NCBI RefSeq assembly: GCF_027886475.1
Contig: NZ_CP115670.1
Coordinates: forward strand, 1,178,001 to 1,242,000
Direction of reading: 5' to 3'
From: Corynebacterium sp. SCR221107
Lineage (GTDB): Bacteria > Actinomycetota > Actinomycetes > Mycobacteriales > Mycobacteriaceae
DNA: 64,000 bases
Shown: in pieces, positions 53,165-62,609 of the stretch
Layout: each line of letters starts with the position of its first letter
How positions within the stretch are numbered: the stretch's first letter is position 1
Notes under the pieces: model-generated
What the model was told of the DNA's origin: nothing
The model's input: only the letters and a program-made list of their open reading frames with translations
Databases searched by the model: none
Position numbers and translations under genes: made by a program

Positions 53165-54814
53165 ATGAATTCGGCACTGAGACTCGACGCCTCCTGGGTG
53201 GACTACACCCTCGTGGCCTTGTACTTCGTATTTGTCCTCGGCATTGGCTGGGCGGCGAAGGCAAAGGTCTCCTCTTCGATTGACTTCTTCCTTTCCGGCC
53301 GCGGCCTTCCTGCCTGGGTGACGGGCCTGGCCTTCATCTCCGCCAACTTGGGTGCCGTTGAGATCATCGGCATGTCCGCTAATGGCGCGCAGTACGGATT
53401 CCAGACGATGCATTACTTCTGGATCGGCGCCGTGCCGGCCATGGTCTTCCTCGGCATCGTCATGATGCCCTTCTACTATGGCTCGAAGGTGCGCTCGGTT
53501 CCTGAGTTCATGCGCAAGCGCTTCGGCGCGGGCGCGCACCTGGTCAACGCCATCTCCTTCGCGCTGGCTCAGCTGCTCATCGCCGGCGTGAACCTGCTGC
53601 TGCTGGCCAAGATCGTCAACGCCCTGTTGGGCTGGCCGCTTTGGCTGACGCTGATCATCGCTGCCGTCATCGTACTTTCCTACATCACCCTCGGCGGCCT
53701 GTCTGCCGCCATCTACAACGAGGTGCTGCAGTTCTTCGTCATCGTCGCAGCGCTGTTGCCGCTGACCATCATTGGCATGAACCGTGTGGGCGGCTGGTCT
53801 GGCCTGAAGGATGCCGTGGCCAACGAATCGCACTTCCACACCTGGCCGGGCATGGATCTGTCGGGCTTTAGCTCCCCGGTGCTTTCGGTCATCGGTATTA
53901 CCTTCGGCCTGGGGTTTGTGCTCTCCTTCGGTTATTGGACCACCAACTTCGTGGAGGTCCAGCGCGCAATGGCTTCCGAGTCCATCTCGGCTGCCCGCAA
54001 GACCCCGATCATCGGCGCTTTCCCGAAGATGTTCATTCCTTTCCTCGTGGTGCTGCCGGGCATGGTCGCCAGCGTGACCGTTGCTGAGCTCATGGGCCCG
54101 GAGGCCACCGCCAAGCCGAATGACGCCATCTTGCTGCTCATGCGCGACCTGTTGCCCAACGGCCTGCTGGGCGTTGCCATCGCCGGTTTGCTTGCCTCCT
54201 TCATGGCTGGCATGGCTGCCAACATTTCCGCCTTTAACACCGTGATCAGCTACGACATCTGGCAGCAGTATGTGGTCAAGGACCGCGAGGATGACTACTA
54301 CCTGAAGTTCGGCCGTATCGCCACCGTCGTGGCCACCCTCATCGCCGTGTTCACCGCGCTGTTGGCTCGCAACTTCGGCAACGTGATGGACTACCTGCAG
54401 ACGCTGTTCGGCTTCTTTAACGCCCCGCTTTTTGCCACCTTCATCCTGGGCATGTTCTGGAAGCGCATGACTCCGCACGCTGGCTGGTCGGGCCTGGTTT
54501 CCGGCACCGCCGCCGCCGTGATTTTCTGGGCACTGTCGCTGGGGGAGAACCCGGTGGTCAACCTGCCGGGTCAGGGTACCGCTTTCGTCGCCGCCACCCT
54601 TGCCTTTATCACGGACATCATCGTCTCGGTCATCGTGAGCACCTTTACCACGCCGAAGCCGGACGAGGATCTGGTGGGCTTTGTGAAGTCGGTGACCCCG
54701 AAGTCCCACTTCGCCGATGACACCGAGGCTGCGCTGCCGTGGTACCGCCGCACCGTGCCGCTGGGCATGCTGTGCCTGGCGATGGTCGTGACCCTCAACA
54801 TCATCTTCCTCTAA
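53165..54814 (+). CDS. sodium:solute symporter (SSS), probable galactose transporter
   Basis: Takes up sugar with Na+. The 549-residue protein has 13-14 membrane helices and SGLT-like motifs: FFLSGRGLPAWVTGLAFISAN, VRSVPEFMRKRFG, YITLGGLSAAIYNEV and ANISAFNTVISYDIW. SGLT/vSGLT is the galactose-transporting branch, and this placement between galM and galT supports galactose. ATG 53165 is followed by MNSALRLDASWVDY. The small membrane protein directly behind it may be an accessory subunit. Confidence 0.9.
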   Translation: MNSALRLDASWVDYTLVALYFVFVLGIGWAAKAKVSSSIDFFLSGRGLPAWVTGLAFISANLGAVEIIGMSANGAQYGFQTMHYFWIGAVPAMVFLGIVMMPFYYGSKVRSVPEFMRKRFGAGAHLVNAISFALAQLLIAGVNLLLLAKIVNALLGWPLWLTLIIAAVIVLSYITLGGLSAAIYNEVLQFFVIVAALLPLTIIGMNRVGGWSGLKDAVANESHFHTWPGMDLSGFSSPVLSVIGITFGLGFVLSFGYWTTNFVEVQRAMASESISAARKTPIIGAFPKMFIPFLVVLPGMVASVTVAELMGPEATAKPNDAILLLMRDLLPNGLLGVAIAGLLASFMAGMAANISAFNTVISYDIWQQYVVKDREDDYYLKFGRIATVVATLIAVFTALLARNFGNVMDYLQTLFGFFNAPLFATFILGMFWKRMTPHAGWSGLVSGTAAAVIFWALSLGENPVVNLPGQGTAFVAATLAFITDIIVSVIVSTFTTPKPDEDLVGFVKSVTPKSHFADDTEAALPWYRRTVPLGMLCLAMVVTLNIIFL

Positions 54815-54921
54815 GCGGATGCGGCTTGCAGGCACAGCAGCACTGACTCTCACGCGGCGTGCCTTGCGCCAGAATCCGCCACCATCTCGTCCTTCTTATT
54901 TCACTTAAGGAACTTTTCACC

Positions 54922-55185
54922 ATGAGCACCCATCAACCGAAGGCCAGCAGCCAGCACTTCGCGGGCGCCTTCGACATCCGCAACGTCATCGGCGCGCTGA
55001 TCGGCATCTATGGCCTCGTCCTTGTCATCTGCAGTTTCGCGCTGGATCCCGGCATCAACCCCGAGACCGGCGTGGAGAAGAGCTCCGCCGACAACCTCTG
55101 GGCTGGCATCGCCATGCTGGCCGTGGGCATCGTCTTCGCACTGTGGGCGAAGCTGCGCCCAATCGCAGTCGACGAGGCAAACTAG
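54922..55185 (+). CDS. small two-helix membrane protein
   Basis: The 87-residue protein has two hydrophobic helices (NVIGALIGIYGLVLVICSFA and NLWAGIAMLAVGIVFALWAK) joined by a polar loop DPGINPETGVEKSSADN. Small proteins of this form often follow SSS symporter genes in actinobacteria. The role is unknown; accessory or stabilising is a guess. ATG 54922 follows AAGGAA. The stop lies inside a 13-bp repeat. Confidence 0.75.
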   Translation: MSTHQPKASSQHFAGAFDIRNVIGALIGIYGLVLVICSFALDPGINPETGVEKSSADNLWAGIAMLAVGIVFALWAKLRPIAVDEAN

Positions 55186-55214
55186 GCAGGCAAACTAGGC
55201 AGGCAAACTAGGCC
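55176..55214. repeat. three perfect-to-near 13-bp tandem units
   Basis: GGCAAACTAGGCA twice and GGCAAACTAGGCC once. The first unit contains the stop of the small membrane protein (GCA AAC TAG), so changing the unit number would not alter the protein but would change the spacing to galT. Confidence 0.9.
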
Positions 55215-55286
55215 TTTTCCCCCTCCCGCACGCCGCTAAAGCTGCAACCCCACAAAAGTTTCCAACCAGGCGAGACCACGAGCACC

Positions 55287-56525
55287 ATGAGCACTAACAA
55301 ACAACCCATCCACGCTTCCGCTACCAGCCCAGCTACCACCTCCGCAGCGCCTAGCCCGGCCACCACTTCCACCGGGCACGAGGCCGCCATGCCGCAGACC
55401 CTCGCCGCCGGGGTAAGTGTGACCGCAGCCCGGCTGGCCGACGGCCGGGAGATCCTCTACTTCGATGACACCCCGAAGTCGAAAGGGGAGCGGGTGCTCG
55501 ACGATCCCCGCGACCTGCCCCAGGCGCACACGACCTCGGAGATGCGCCGCGATCCGCTGACCGGCGCCTGGGTGGCCTATGCCGCCCACCGCATGAACCG
55601 CACGTTCATGCCCCCGGCCAACGAAAACCCGCTTGCGCCCAGCAAGCCGGGCCAGCTGCCCACGGAGATTCCTTCGCCGACCTATGACGTGGTCGTCTTC
55701 GAAAACCGCTTTCCGAGCTTTTCCATGAACATCGACGATTCCGGCTGGGAGTACCTGGTCGACGGCATCGAGGCCTACCCGCGCAAGCCCGCGAAGGCCC
55801 GCTGCGAGGTGGTCTGCTTTACCGAAGATGTCAGCAAGTCCTTCAAGGATCTCGAGCCTAGGCGCATCCGCACGGTCATTGAAGCCTGGGCGCATCGCAC
55901 GGCTGCCCTGTCGGCCATCGAGGGTATCCAGCAGGTATTCCCCTTCGAGAATCGCGGCGAGGAGATCGGCGTGACCCTGCAGCACCCGCACGGCCAGATC
56001 TACTCCTACCCGTTCCTTTCGCCGCGACTTGCCTCGATCGTCGAGTCCAGCAAGGCCTTTGCTGCTGCGCATCCGGGCAAGGAGCTGTTTGCACAATTGC
56101 TTGCCGACGAACGCAGCGCCGGCACTCGCATCATCGAAGAGACCGAGTTTTTCACCGTGTTCGTTCCGGCCGCAGCCAAGTGGCCGGTGGAGGTCATGGT
56201 CTGGCCCAACCGTCACGTGGCCGACTTCACCGAGCTTTCCGACGCCGAGCGCGAGGACCTAGCCCACCTGCTCAAGCGCCTGTACACGGCGGTGGACCGC
56301 TTCTTCCCAGGCGTGGAGAAGACCCCGTACATCGCGGGCTGGAACCAGGCCCCGGTCGATCCGAGCTTGCGTCGCTATTCCCGACTTCACCTACAACTGT
56401 TTTCGCTCATGCGCTCCCCGAACCGCATGAAGTTCCTCGCTGGCAGCGAGTCCTCCCAGTCCGTGTGGATCAACGACACCACCCCGGAGGCCATCGCCGC
56501 CCGATTCAAGGAGGTATGGCCCTAA
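55287..56525 (+). CDS. galT: galactose-1-phosphate uridylyltransferase
   Basis: Leloir pathway step from Gal-1-P and UDP-glucose to UDP-galactose and Glc-1-P. The catalytic HPH motif is in LQHPHGQIYSYPF; FENRFPSF and AGWNQAP are also typical. The first 45 residues are Ser/Thr/Ala/Pro-rich and not part of the fold. ATG 55287 is the only sensible start. Its stop overlaps the galK start by one base. No galE is present in the window. Confidence 0.95.
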   Translation: MSTNKQPIHASATSPATTSAAPSPATTSTGHEAAMPQTLAAGVSVTAARLADGREILYFDDTPKSKGERVLDDPRDLPQAHTTSEMRRDPLTGAWVAYAAHRMNRTFMPPANENPLAPSKPGQLPTEIPSPTYDVVVFENRFPSFSMNIDDSGWEYLVDGIEAYPRKPAKARCEVVCFTEDVSKSFKDLEPRRIRTVIEAWAHRTAALSAIEGIQQVFPFENRGEEIGVTLQHPHGQIYSYPFLSPRLASIVESSKAFAAAHPGKELFAQLLADERSAGTRIIEETEFFTVFVPAAAKWPVEVMVWPNRHVADFTELSDAEREDLAHLLKRLYTAVDRFFPGVEKTPYIAGWNQAPVDPSLRRYSRLHLQLFSLMRSPNRMKFLAGSESSQSVWINDTTPEAIAARFKEVWP

Positions 56526-57736
56526 TGCCACGCTGGATTTCCACCCGCCAACCCCAACACCTCGCCGAAGACGCGGCCCGCCTGTTCAAGGAGGCTTTCG
56601 GCCGCGACCCAAAGGGTGTCTGGGGTGCCCCTGGCCGCGTGAACGTGATCGGCGATCACGTGGACTACGCTGCGGGCGTGTCCATTCCCTTCGCCCTTGA
56701 GCAACTTACTGCCGTGGCCGCCGCACCGAATGAGGATGGCGTCTACCGGGTGGTCTCGATCGCCCCGGACGGCACCAAGATGGAAACGACCATCCCGGTC
56801 GATGAGGTGGGCCCGCTGCACCCTGCCGATTGGTCTGGCTACGTGGTGGGCACCATTTGGGCTGCCACCCAGTCGCAGGTCATCCCCACCGTGCAGGGCT
56901 ATAACCTGGCGATTGTCTCCGATGTCCCGCTTGGCTCAGGTCTTAGTTCCTCTGCCGCCCTCGAGTGTGCTACCGCCGTCGCCGCCTTTGAGCTGGCCAA
57001 TCACAAGGCGCCAACTCGCAATGACCTTCCCGGCTTGGTCGATGCCTGCATCCGCGCTGAGAACGAGGTGGTCGGCGCCTCCACCGGCGGGTTGGATCAG
57101 CGCTCCAGCCTCTATGGTGAGCACGGCAAGGCCCTTGTCATCGACTTCCATGAAGGCACAACCACCCCGGTTCCTTTCGACCTGGCCGCCAAGGGGTTGG
57201 CCTTGCTCATCGCCGATACGAATGCCCCGCATGCCCTTAACGACGGCCAATACGCTTCGCGCCGCGGCGTCATCGACGCCTTTACCCAGGCCCAGCCGGA
57301 GGCGACCTTCCGCGACATCGACGACGCCGTAGAAAAGGCATCCGCCTGGGCAGAGGAGAACAACCTCGATGTAGCGGAGGCCACCAAACGAGTCAAGCAC
57401 GTGGTGGAGGAGACCGCCCGCACGATCGAAGCCGCCCACGCGCTTGAAGCCGATGACATGGCTACCTTCCGCCAGCTCATGCAGGACTCCCACGAGTCCC
57501 TGCGTGACCAGTATGAGGTGGTCACTCAGGAGCTGGAGTCCGCGTTCCACGCGGCGGGCGAGTACGGCGCCCGCATGACCGGCGGTGGCTTCGGCGGTTC
57601 CGTCATTGCGCTGGTGAACGCCCAGGATGTCGAGGCCACCGCGGCAAAGATCGAGCAGGCTGCCCTCGACCGCGGCTTCCCGGCCCCCACCTTCTTGGTG
57701 GCGCGCCCGGGTGATGGGGCACGGCGCCTGGCTTAA
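56525..57736 (+). CDS. galK: galactokinase
   Basis: Phosphorylates galactose at C1. GHMP kinase motifs: GRVNVIGDHVDYAAG (galactokinase signature, with Asp for the usual Glu), the ATP loop PLGSGLSSSAALE and the C-terminal GARMTGGGFGGSVIAL. The 403-residue length is typical. ATG 56525 has AAGGAGGT 9 bases upstream; ATG 56516 in the same frame is an alternative. It closes the operon galM-SSS-small protein-galT-galK. Confidence 0.96.
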   Translation: MPRWISTRQPQHLAEDAARLFKEAFGRDPKGVWGAPGRVNVIGDHVDYAAGVSIPFALEQLTAVAAAPNEDGVYRVVSIAPDGTKMETTIPVDEVGPLHPADWSGYVVGTIWAATQSQVIPTVQGYNLAIVSDVPLGSGLSSSAALECATAVAAFELANHKAPTRNDLPGLVDACIRAENEVVGASTGGLDQRSSLYGEHGKALVIDFHEGTTTPVPFDLAAKGLALLIADTNAPHALNDGQYASRRGVIDAFTQAQPEATFRDIDDAVEKASAWAEENNLDVAEATKRVKHVVEETARTIEAAHALEADDMATFRQLMQDSHESLRDQYEVVTQELESAFHAAGEYGARMTGGGFGGSVIALVNAQDVEATAAKIEQAALDRGFPAPTFLVARPGDGARRLA

Positions 57737-57841
57737 TCAAGGAGCAGAATCTTCCAACTTCTCGACAATTACACCCAGACAAAGGTACGGCAGGCCTTAA
57801 GGTTCGCCGTTTCTTGTATCCTTTCATCGAAAGGGGTTGTA

Positions 57842-58225
57842 ATGTCGATTAGCTATTTCGGTAACCGCGAGCCTATGCCGCTGGTGGATATTTGCAGCTT
57901 CGATCTCATTTCTGAGGTCATCAAGCACCTGACCAATCCGGAGATCTTTGCGATTTTGAATGCTCTCGCAGGCGCCGGTAAGTGGGATGCAGCAATGTGG
58001 GCGATGTATAACTGGGTGCGCAATGACTCGGAGTCACGCATGCTGATACCACAGCCAGGAGATGTACACCCAGCGCTGACCGCGGAGTGCCCAGCCGAAA
58101 ACCTCAGTTTCTCCATTGAAGCGCCCTACGCCGAGCTGGAGACGATTTCAGGTTTTTACGAGATCGTCGGCGAAGAGTCGACCTTCATGCGCCTTGGGGA
58201 ATCTGTGCAGTTGAAGGTTTCCTAA
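57842..58225 (+). CDS. small protein of unknown function
   Basis: The 127-residue product, MSISYFGNREPMPLVDICSF, has a helical middle (LISEVIKHLTNPEIFAILNA, LAGAGKWDAAMWAMYNWV) and a beta-rich end (CPAENLSFSIEAPYAELETI). I do not recognise a family. ATG 57842 follows AAAGGGG. Its only visible relative is the broken gene just downstream, so the pair is a local duplication. Possible roles such as a toxin-antitoxin part or immunity-type protein are guesses only. Confidence 0.6.
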   Translation: MSISYFGNREPMPLVDICSFDLISEVIKHLTNPEIFAILNALAGAGKWDAAMWAMYNWVRNDSESRMLIPQPGDVHPALTAECPAENLSFSIEAPYAELETISGFYEIVGEESTFMRLGESVQLKVS

Positions 58226-58355
58226 AAACCCGGCTTCCCTTGGCAGGGTCGTTCCGAGGAGCACCGTTACGTGGCCTGTTGCCATTCTTGTGACTTTCGA
58301 GAATGGATGCTGCCGGCGCTAATGGCGATTAATACAGTCGCCAAAGGGAGACCCA

Positions 58356-58626
58356 ATGTCTTTTTTTTACAGCCCGATTTTTCCCGCAATGGATCTCCTT
58401 GACACTTTTGGCGAGGAGTTTCTGAGGGAGAGCATCGCCTTCTTCACAACAGTAGAAATCGTCGAAATCTTGGATGCGTTTGAGCGCGCAAGGCGATACC
58501 AAGGAACTCTCCACGGTCAGGTATTGCTGGGCGTCCTATGACAGCGATACCCATGGAACCGTTAATTCGCGCGCAGACAATTCCTCCACAATCACCATTG
58601 CATGTCCCGCAGAGGGGTTCGAGTAG
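58356..58626 (+). pseudogene. frameshifted paralogue of the preceding small gene
   Basis: The first 50 codons read MSFFYSPIFPAMDLLDTF, then FLRESIAFFTTVEIVEILDA, matching the preceding protein's helical part. A frame break near 58520 is followed in the next frame by WASYDSDTHGTVNS and TITIACPAEGFE, matching NDSESR...ALTAECPAE of the intact copy, then a stop. It is a decayed duplicate. Confidence 0.65.
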
Positions 58627-58841
58627 TCGCTGACTATAGGGAATCACCTGCATTTTCACCGATGACTGAAGTTCAATGACGAGGAACTTACCGGCCAGTA
58701 GATAACCAAAGCATTCTTGCCCTTGCAGTTCCCAGTAGCAACCAATAATTTCCGAAGAGTTTCCCTACACAATGACTCTTCTTAACTGAGCCAGAGTTCC
58801 ATTCCATAGGTAAACCTTAGTAAGAAACCTATGGAGGATTC
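58627..58841. promoter_or_regulatory. promoter region of the iron-type ABC operon
   Basis: 215 bases. The only structure seen is the inverted repeat at 58804-58834, which overlaps the ribosome site of the next gene. Confidence 0.5.
58804..58834 (+). promoter_or_regulatory. inverted repeat overlapping the ribosome site; DtxR-box-like
   Basis: CCATAGGT (58804-58811) and ACCTATGG (58827-58834) are perfect 8-bp arms, the second overlapping the GGAGG ribosome site of the binding-protein gene. The left arm lies in a DtxR-box-like stretch (TAGGTAAACCTTAG, about 11 of 19 consensus matches). It may be an operator or, in RNA, a stem hiding the ribosome site. Confidence 0.45.
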
Positions 58842-59885
58842 ATGTTCCAACGTCGTCTCACCGGTGTATTGCTGGCGGTAGTCGCCTCAGGCGGAGTCTT
58901 GGCCGCTTGTGCGGAGCCTACAGAGAATTCCAACGCCGCGGAGGACAACACGGCCGCTGCGCAAGAAAAGACGACACTCACGGTCTATACATCTGAGCCG
59001 GAGGAAAAGGTTGATGCTATTAACGCACTGTTCAGCGAGCAGTACCCTGACATTGAGGTTGAAGTTTACCGAGCGGGTACTGGTGATTTGAACGCTCGAA
59101 TTGCAGCCGAAAAGGAATCCGGAAAGATTGAGGCAGACGTTCTGTGGGCTGCAGATGCAGCAACCTTCGAAAAGTACGCAGCGAGCAATGACCTTTCTGA
59201 ATTAGAAGGGGTTGACACCGAGCAGGTGATTGAAGAGGCTCGTGACCCAGAGAATTACTACGTTGGAACTCGCATCATTCCCACTGTCATCGCATACAAC
59301 ACCTCTGTGATCAGCGAAGACGAAGCCCCGAAGTCCTGGCAGGACTTGGTAGATCCCAAGTACTCGGAAAAAATCGTCCTCCCGAATCCGGCGGTTTCCG
59401 GCGCAGCCGCGTTCAATGCTTCTGTGTGGAAGAATGATCCGGCGCTGGGCGAAGCGTGGATCAAGGCTCTTGGACAGAACACTCCAATGATTGCTGAATC
59501 AAATGGACCGACGTCCCAGGAGATCGCTTCCGGATCCCGTCCTGTAGGTATCGTGGTTGATTACCTCGTGCGTGATCTTGCCGCGAAGGGTTCGCCAATT
59601 GCAATTTCCTATCCCACTGAAGGCGTCCCCTACATCACGGAGCCCGCAGGGGTGTTCGAGGCATCCGAAAATAAAGAGGCGGCTCAGACCTATATCAATT
59701 TCCTCCTCTCTAAGGAGGCACAGTCATTGGCGGTGGAGCAGTCTTACCTCCCCGTCCGTAATGATGTAAAGACCCCGGAGGGGGTTCCCGCTCTCGAAGA
59801 CATCACTTTGATGAAGCAGGACCTGGAGAAGATCACTGCAGATAAGGAAGCTGCGGTGAAGGTCTTCCAGGATTCCGTTGCCTAA
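58842..59885 (+). CDS. iron(III)-type ABC transporter substrate-binding lipoprotein
   Basis: Extracytoplasmic binding protein of the FbpA/FutA class. The lipobox is LAAC (Cys near residue 23). The mature protein starts TLTVYTSEPEEKVDAINALF, typical of the class, with DVLWAADAATFEKYA and a C-terminal YLPVRNDV. Candidate ligand Tyr residues are present (VDYLVRD, VEQSYLPV). Phosphonate or thiamine-type ligands are less likely. ATG 58842 follows GGAGG. It is followed by permease and ATPase genes 4 bases apart each. Confidence 0.9.
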   Translation: MFQRRLTGVLLAVVASGGVLAACAEPTENSNAAEDNTAAAQEKTTLTVYTSEPEEKVDAINALFSEQYPDIEVEVYRAGTGDLNARIAAEKESGKIEADVLWAADAATFEKYAASNDLSELEGVDTEQVIEEARDPENYYVGTRIIPTVIAYNTSVISEDEAPKSWQDLVDPKYSEKIVLPNPAVSGAAAFNASVWKNDPALGEAWIKALGQNTPMIAESNGPTSQEIASGSRPVGIVVDYLVRDLAAKGSPIAISYPTEGVPYITEPAGVFEASENKEAAQTYINFLLSKEAQSLAVEQSYLPVRNDVKTPEGVPALEDITLMKQDLEKITADKEAAVKVFQDSVA

Positions 59886-59889
59886 AGTA

Positions 59890-61509
59890 ATGCGGGGCCG
59901 ATCATGTGCCGGTCCCGCTTTATCCCTGACAGTTGCAGGGGCCTGGCTGATTGCCGTGGGACTGTTCGTTGTCCCTCTATCCCTGGTTATCTCAATCGCA
60001 CTCGGTGGAAACCAAATCCCACTTTTGATAGAGCATGGTGTGGTGGACGCGCTGAGGAACTCGCTCGCCACCACCTTGTTGTCCGCCTGCCTTGCGGTGT
60101 TCGCAGGCCTTCTTGTTGCATTGCTGCTGGACCGTACGGACATCGTGGGTGGGCGTGCACTGCGCCTGTTGCTGTTGTCACCGCTTCTCGTCCCGCCTTT
60201 TATCGGTGCCATCGCGTGGATGCAGTTATTCGGTCCGAGTCAGGGAATAAATAGAATCCTTGGTCGAGAAGTGTGGAACATCTACGGGGCCGACGGCGTA
60301 ACGTTTCTACTCGCCGTCCACTCATTCCCGATGGCGTACGTGATCATTGTTTCGGCATTGCGATCGATTCCACCTGAATTAGAACTAGCTGCGAGAATCG
60401 CCGGGGCAAGCCCTGGGCAAGTGTTTTTCTCCGTGACCATCCCATTGCTTCGACCTGCGCTTATCGCATCTTTCACCCTGGCAGCAATCGCCAATCTTGC
60501 TGATTTTGGTATCCCAGCAATACTCGGATCGCCTGCACGATTCGAAACGCTGGCAACGATGATTTATCGATTCATGGATTCGGGGACGGTCGACAACCCT
60601 CTGCAAGTGGTATCGACGCTTGGGGTTGGTTTGCTAGGTCTTGGTTGCCTTGCCGTGATAGCCGACATAATGGTGTCGCGAGGTGCGACTACGTCAGCAC
60701 ATGAAATCCGCGCGGGAAGTCAATTGCCATTGGGAAAGTTGCGGTTGCCAATTTCTATTGCTGCATGGATCGTCGGCCTAGGGATATCTATAGGCCCGTT
60801 GATGGGCTTGACGTATCGCGCCCTCCTACCAGCACCGGGTCTTCCATTTTCCTTGGAAACAGTCACTATGGACAATTTCTCTAGTGCCTTGTCGAATCCC
60901 CGGGTGGTTGAAGGATTTGCTAACTCACTCGTTCTTGGCGTATCTGCCGCGGTAATTTGTGGGTTCCTAGGTTGGGGGATCGGTCTCATCATCACTCGTA
61001 CCCGTCTAGCTGGTAGAACCTTACTTTCCGCGATCGTTTTACTCCCAATGGTCTTACCTGGTCTAATCATTGGCGTAGCATGGCTTATCTTCGGAAGGTA
61101 CACCGGGATGTACAACACGCTCTGGGTCATTTTGGCAGCGTACGTGTGCGCCTTTTCCGGGCTGGTTTTGCAGTCAGTGCGTGCCCCTCTCCAATCCATG
61201 CCCCAATCCTTTGAGGAAGCGGCGCTAATATCTGGTGCACCGCCTATGCGCGCATTGATTTCTACTTCTGGTGCATTAGTTATCCCCGCGGCGATTTCAG
61301 GAGGGGTACTGGTCGCGGTGACTGCAATGCGTGAGTTGACGGTCTCCGTCCTGCTCATTGCGCCAGGCACGACAACCTTGGGTGTGCAAGTATTCAACCT
61401 GCAACAAGCGGGAAATTACAACCAGGCCTCTGCACTTTCGCTGCTCTTCTTGCTGGTGGGAGTGGCAGCACTTGCCGCAACTATTCGTCCAGCGAGAAAT
61501 GGAGTTTAG
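59890..61509 (+). CDS. iron(III)-type ABC transporter permease, two fused halves
   Basis: Membrane part of the importer. The 539-residue protein has about 12 membrane helices and two permease EAA loops, ELAARIAGASPGQVFFSVTI and SFEEAALISGAPPMRALIST, as in FbpB. ATG 59890 lies 4 bases after the preceding stop; the TTG at 59878 would overlap it. The gene is followed 4 bases later by the ATPase gene. Confidence 0.93.
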   Translation: MRGRSCAGPALSLTVAGAWLIAVGLFVVPLSLVISIALGGNQIPLLIEHGVVDALRNSLATTLLSACLAVFAGLLVALLLDRTDIVGGRALRLLLLSPLLVPPFIGAIAWMQLFGPSQGINRILGREVWNIYGADGVTFLLAVHSFPMAYVIIVSALRSIPPELELAARIAGASPGQVFFSVTIPLLRPALIASFTLAAIANLADFGIPAILGSPARFETLATMIYRFMDSGTVDNPLQVVSTLGVGLLGLGCLAVIADIMVSRGATTSAHEIRAGSQLPLGKLRLPISIAAWIVGLGISIGPLMGLTYRALLPAPGLPFSLETVTMDNFSSALSNPRVVEGFANSLVLGVSAAVICGFLGWGIGLIITRTRLAGRTLLSAIVLLPMVLPGLIIGVAWLIFGRYTGMYNTLWVILAAYVCAFSGLVLQSVRAPLQSMPQSFEEAALISGAPPMRALISTSGALVIPAAISGGVLVAVTAMRELTVSVLLIAPGTTTLGVQVFNLQQAGNYNQASALSLLFLLVGVAALAATIRPARNGV

Positions 61510-61513
61510 ATCC

Positions 61514-62581
61514 ATGGCAGCGATTGATGTAAACGAAGTTACCGTTGAATTTCCCAATGGAAATAAAGGCCTTGATGAGGCCTCATTATCCGTTGGAGAC
61601 GGTGAATTCGTCGCACTCGTCGGGGCCTCGGGCTCGGGGAAAACCACCCTTCTGCGAACAATTGCCGGATTTGGCCACCCAACTTCCGGAGCAGTGAAAC
61701 TAGACGGTGAAGATGTTTCACTTGTTCCTCCGGAACGGCGAGGGATCGGTATGGTGTTTCAGCAGCACGCGGTTTGGCCGCACATGTCCGTTGCCGCAAA
61801 CATTGGGTTTCCGCTCAAAATGGCCAAGGTATCGAAGCAGAGGCGTCGCATTCTAGTCGACCAGGTATTAGAACTTGTCGGACTGCCGGGATTTGGTGGT
61901 CGCAAGCCTGCCAGTCTTTCAGGGGGTCAACGGCAACGTGTCGCATTGGCTCGCGCGATTGTGGCTGAGCCGTCAGTTTTGCTTCTGGATGAAGCGCTAT
62001 CCGCGTTGGATGAGCCTTTACGAGATACGTTGAGGCGTGAGTTGGTCTCGTTGACCAGAAAAGCAGGGCTCACGGCCGTGCATGTCACCCATGATCGCTC
62101 TGAAGCACTCGCCATTGCCGATCGGGTTGCTGTGATGTCGCGCGGCAATATCCTCCAATGTGCAACGCCACAGGAGATCATTTCTCGCCCGAAGACACCC
62201 GAGGTGGCAGCCTTCCTACTGGATGCAACTCTACTTAAGGCAGTGCATTCCGACGCCAAGGTGATTTGCCGGGAACTCGGACTTGCTTGGCCAGCGGAGG
62301 AATTTGATCCGGTCCCGACCATACCGAAGAAATCGGATCTCACTCTGGCGGTCCTATCCCGCCACGTAAGCATCCAACCGAACACAGTACGGGGGGACAA
62401 CATAATAAGTGCGGAAGTGACGAGCGTGTTATTCAATGGCGGCAGCTATTCCGTTACTGCGATGAGCCGAGGCCAGTCGTTTCGGGTAGATTGCAGCCAC
62501 CGCCCGGAAATCGGAGAAGCAGTTCAGCTGAAGGTCGACAACCCACTCGTATACTCTCACGCTTCTACTTCCTGCGATTGA
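61514..62581 (+). CDS. iron(III)-type ABC transporter ATP-binding protein
   Basis: Powers the importer. The 355-residue protein has Walker A VGASGSGKTT, Q-loop VFQQHAVWPHM, signature LSGGQRQRVALARAI, Walker B VLLLDEALSALDEP and the switch His in VTHDRSEAL. The C-terminal about 110 residues are a TOBE-like regulatory domain (EVTSVLFNGGSYSVTA). ATG 61514 follows GGAG; ATG 61499 is possible and would overlap the permease. A hairpin at 62610 ends the operon. Confidence 0.95.
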   Translation: MAAIDVNEVTVEFPNGNKGLDEASLSVGDGEFVALVGASGSGKTTLLRTIAGFGHPTSGAVKLDGEDVSLVPPERRGIGMVFQQHAVWPHMSVAANIGFPLKMAKVSKQRRRILVDQVLELVGLPGFGGRKPASLSGGQRQRVALARAIVAEPSVLLLDEALSALDEPLRDTLRRELVSLTRKAGLTAVHVTHDRSEALAIADRVAVMSRGNILQCATPQEIISRPKTPEVAAFLLDATLLKAVHSDAKVICRELGLAWPAEEFDPVPTIPKKSDLTLAVLSRHVSIQPNTVRGDNIISAEVTSVLFNGGSYSVTAMSRGQSFRVDCSHRPEIGEAVQLKVDNPLVYSHASTSCD

Positions 62582-62609
62582 GTGCCTGATTGAATGGACC
62601 AATGGGGAT

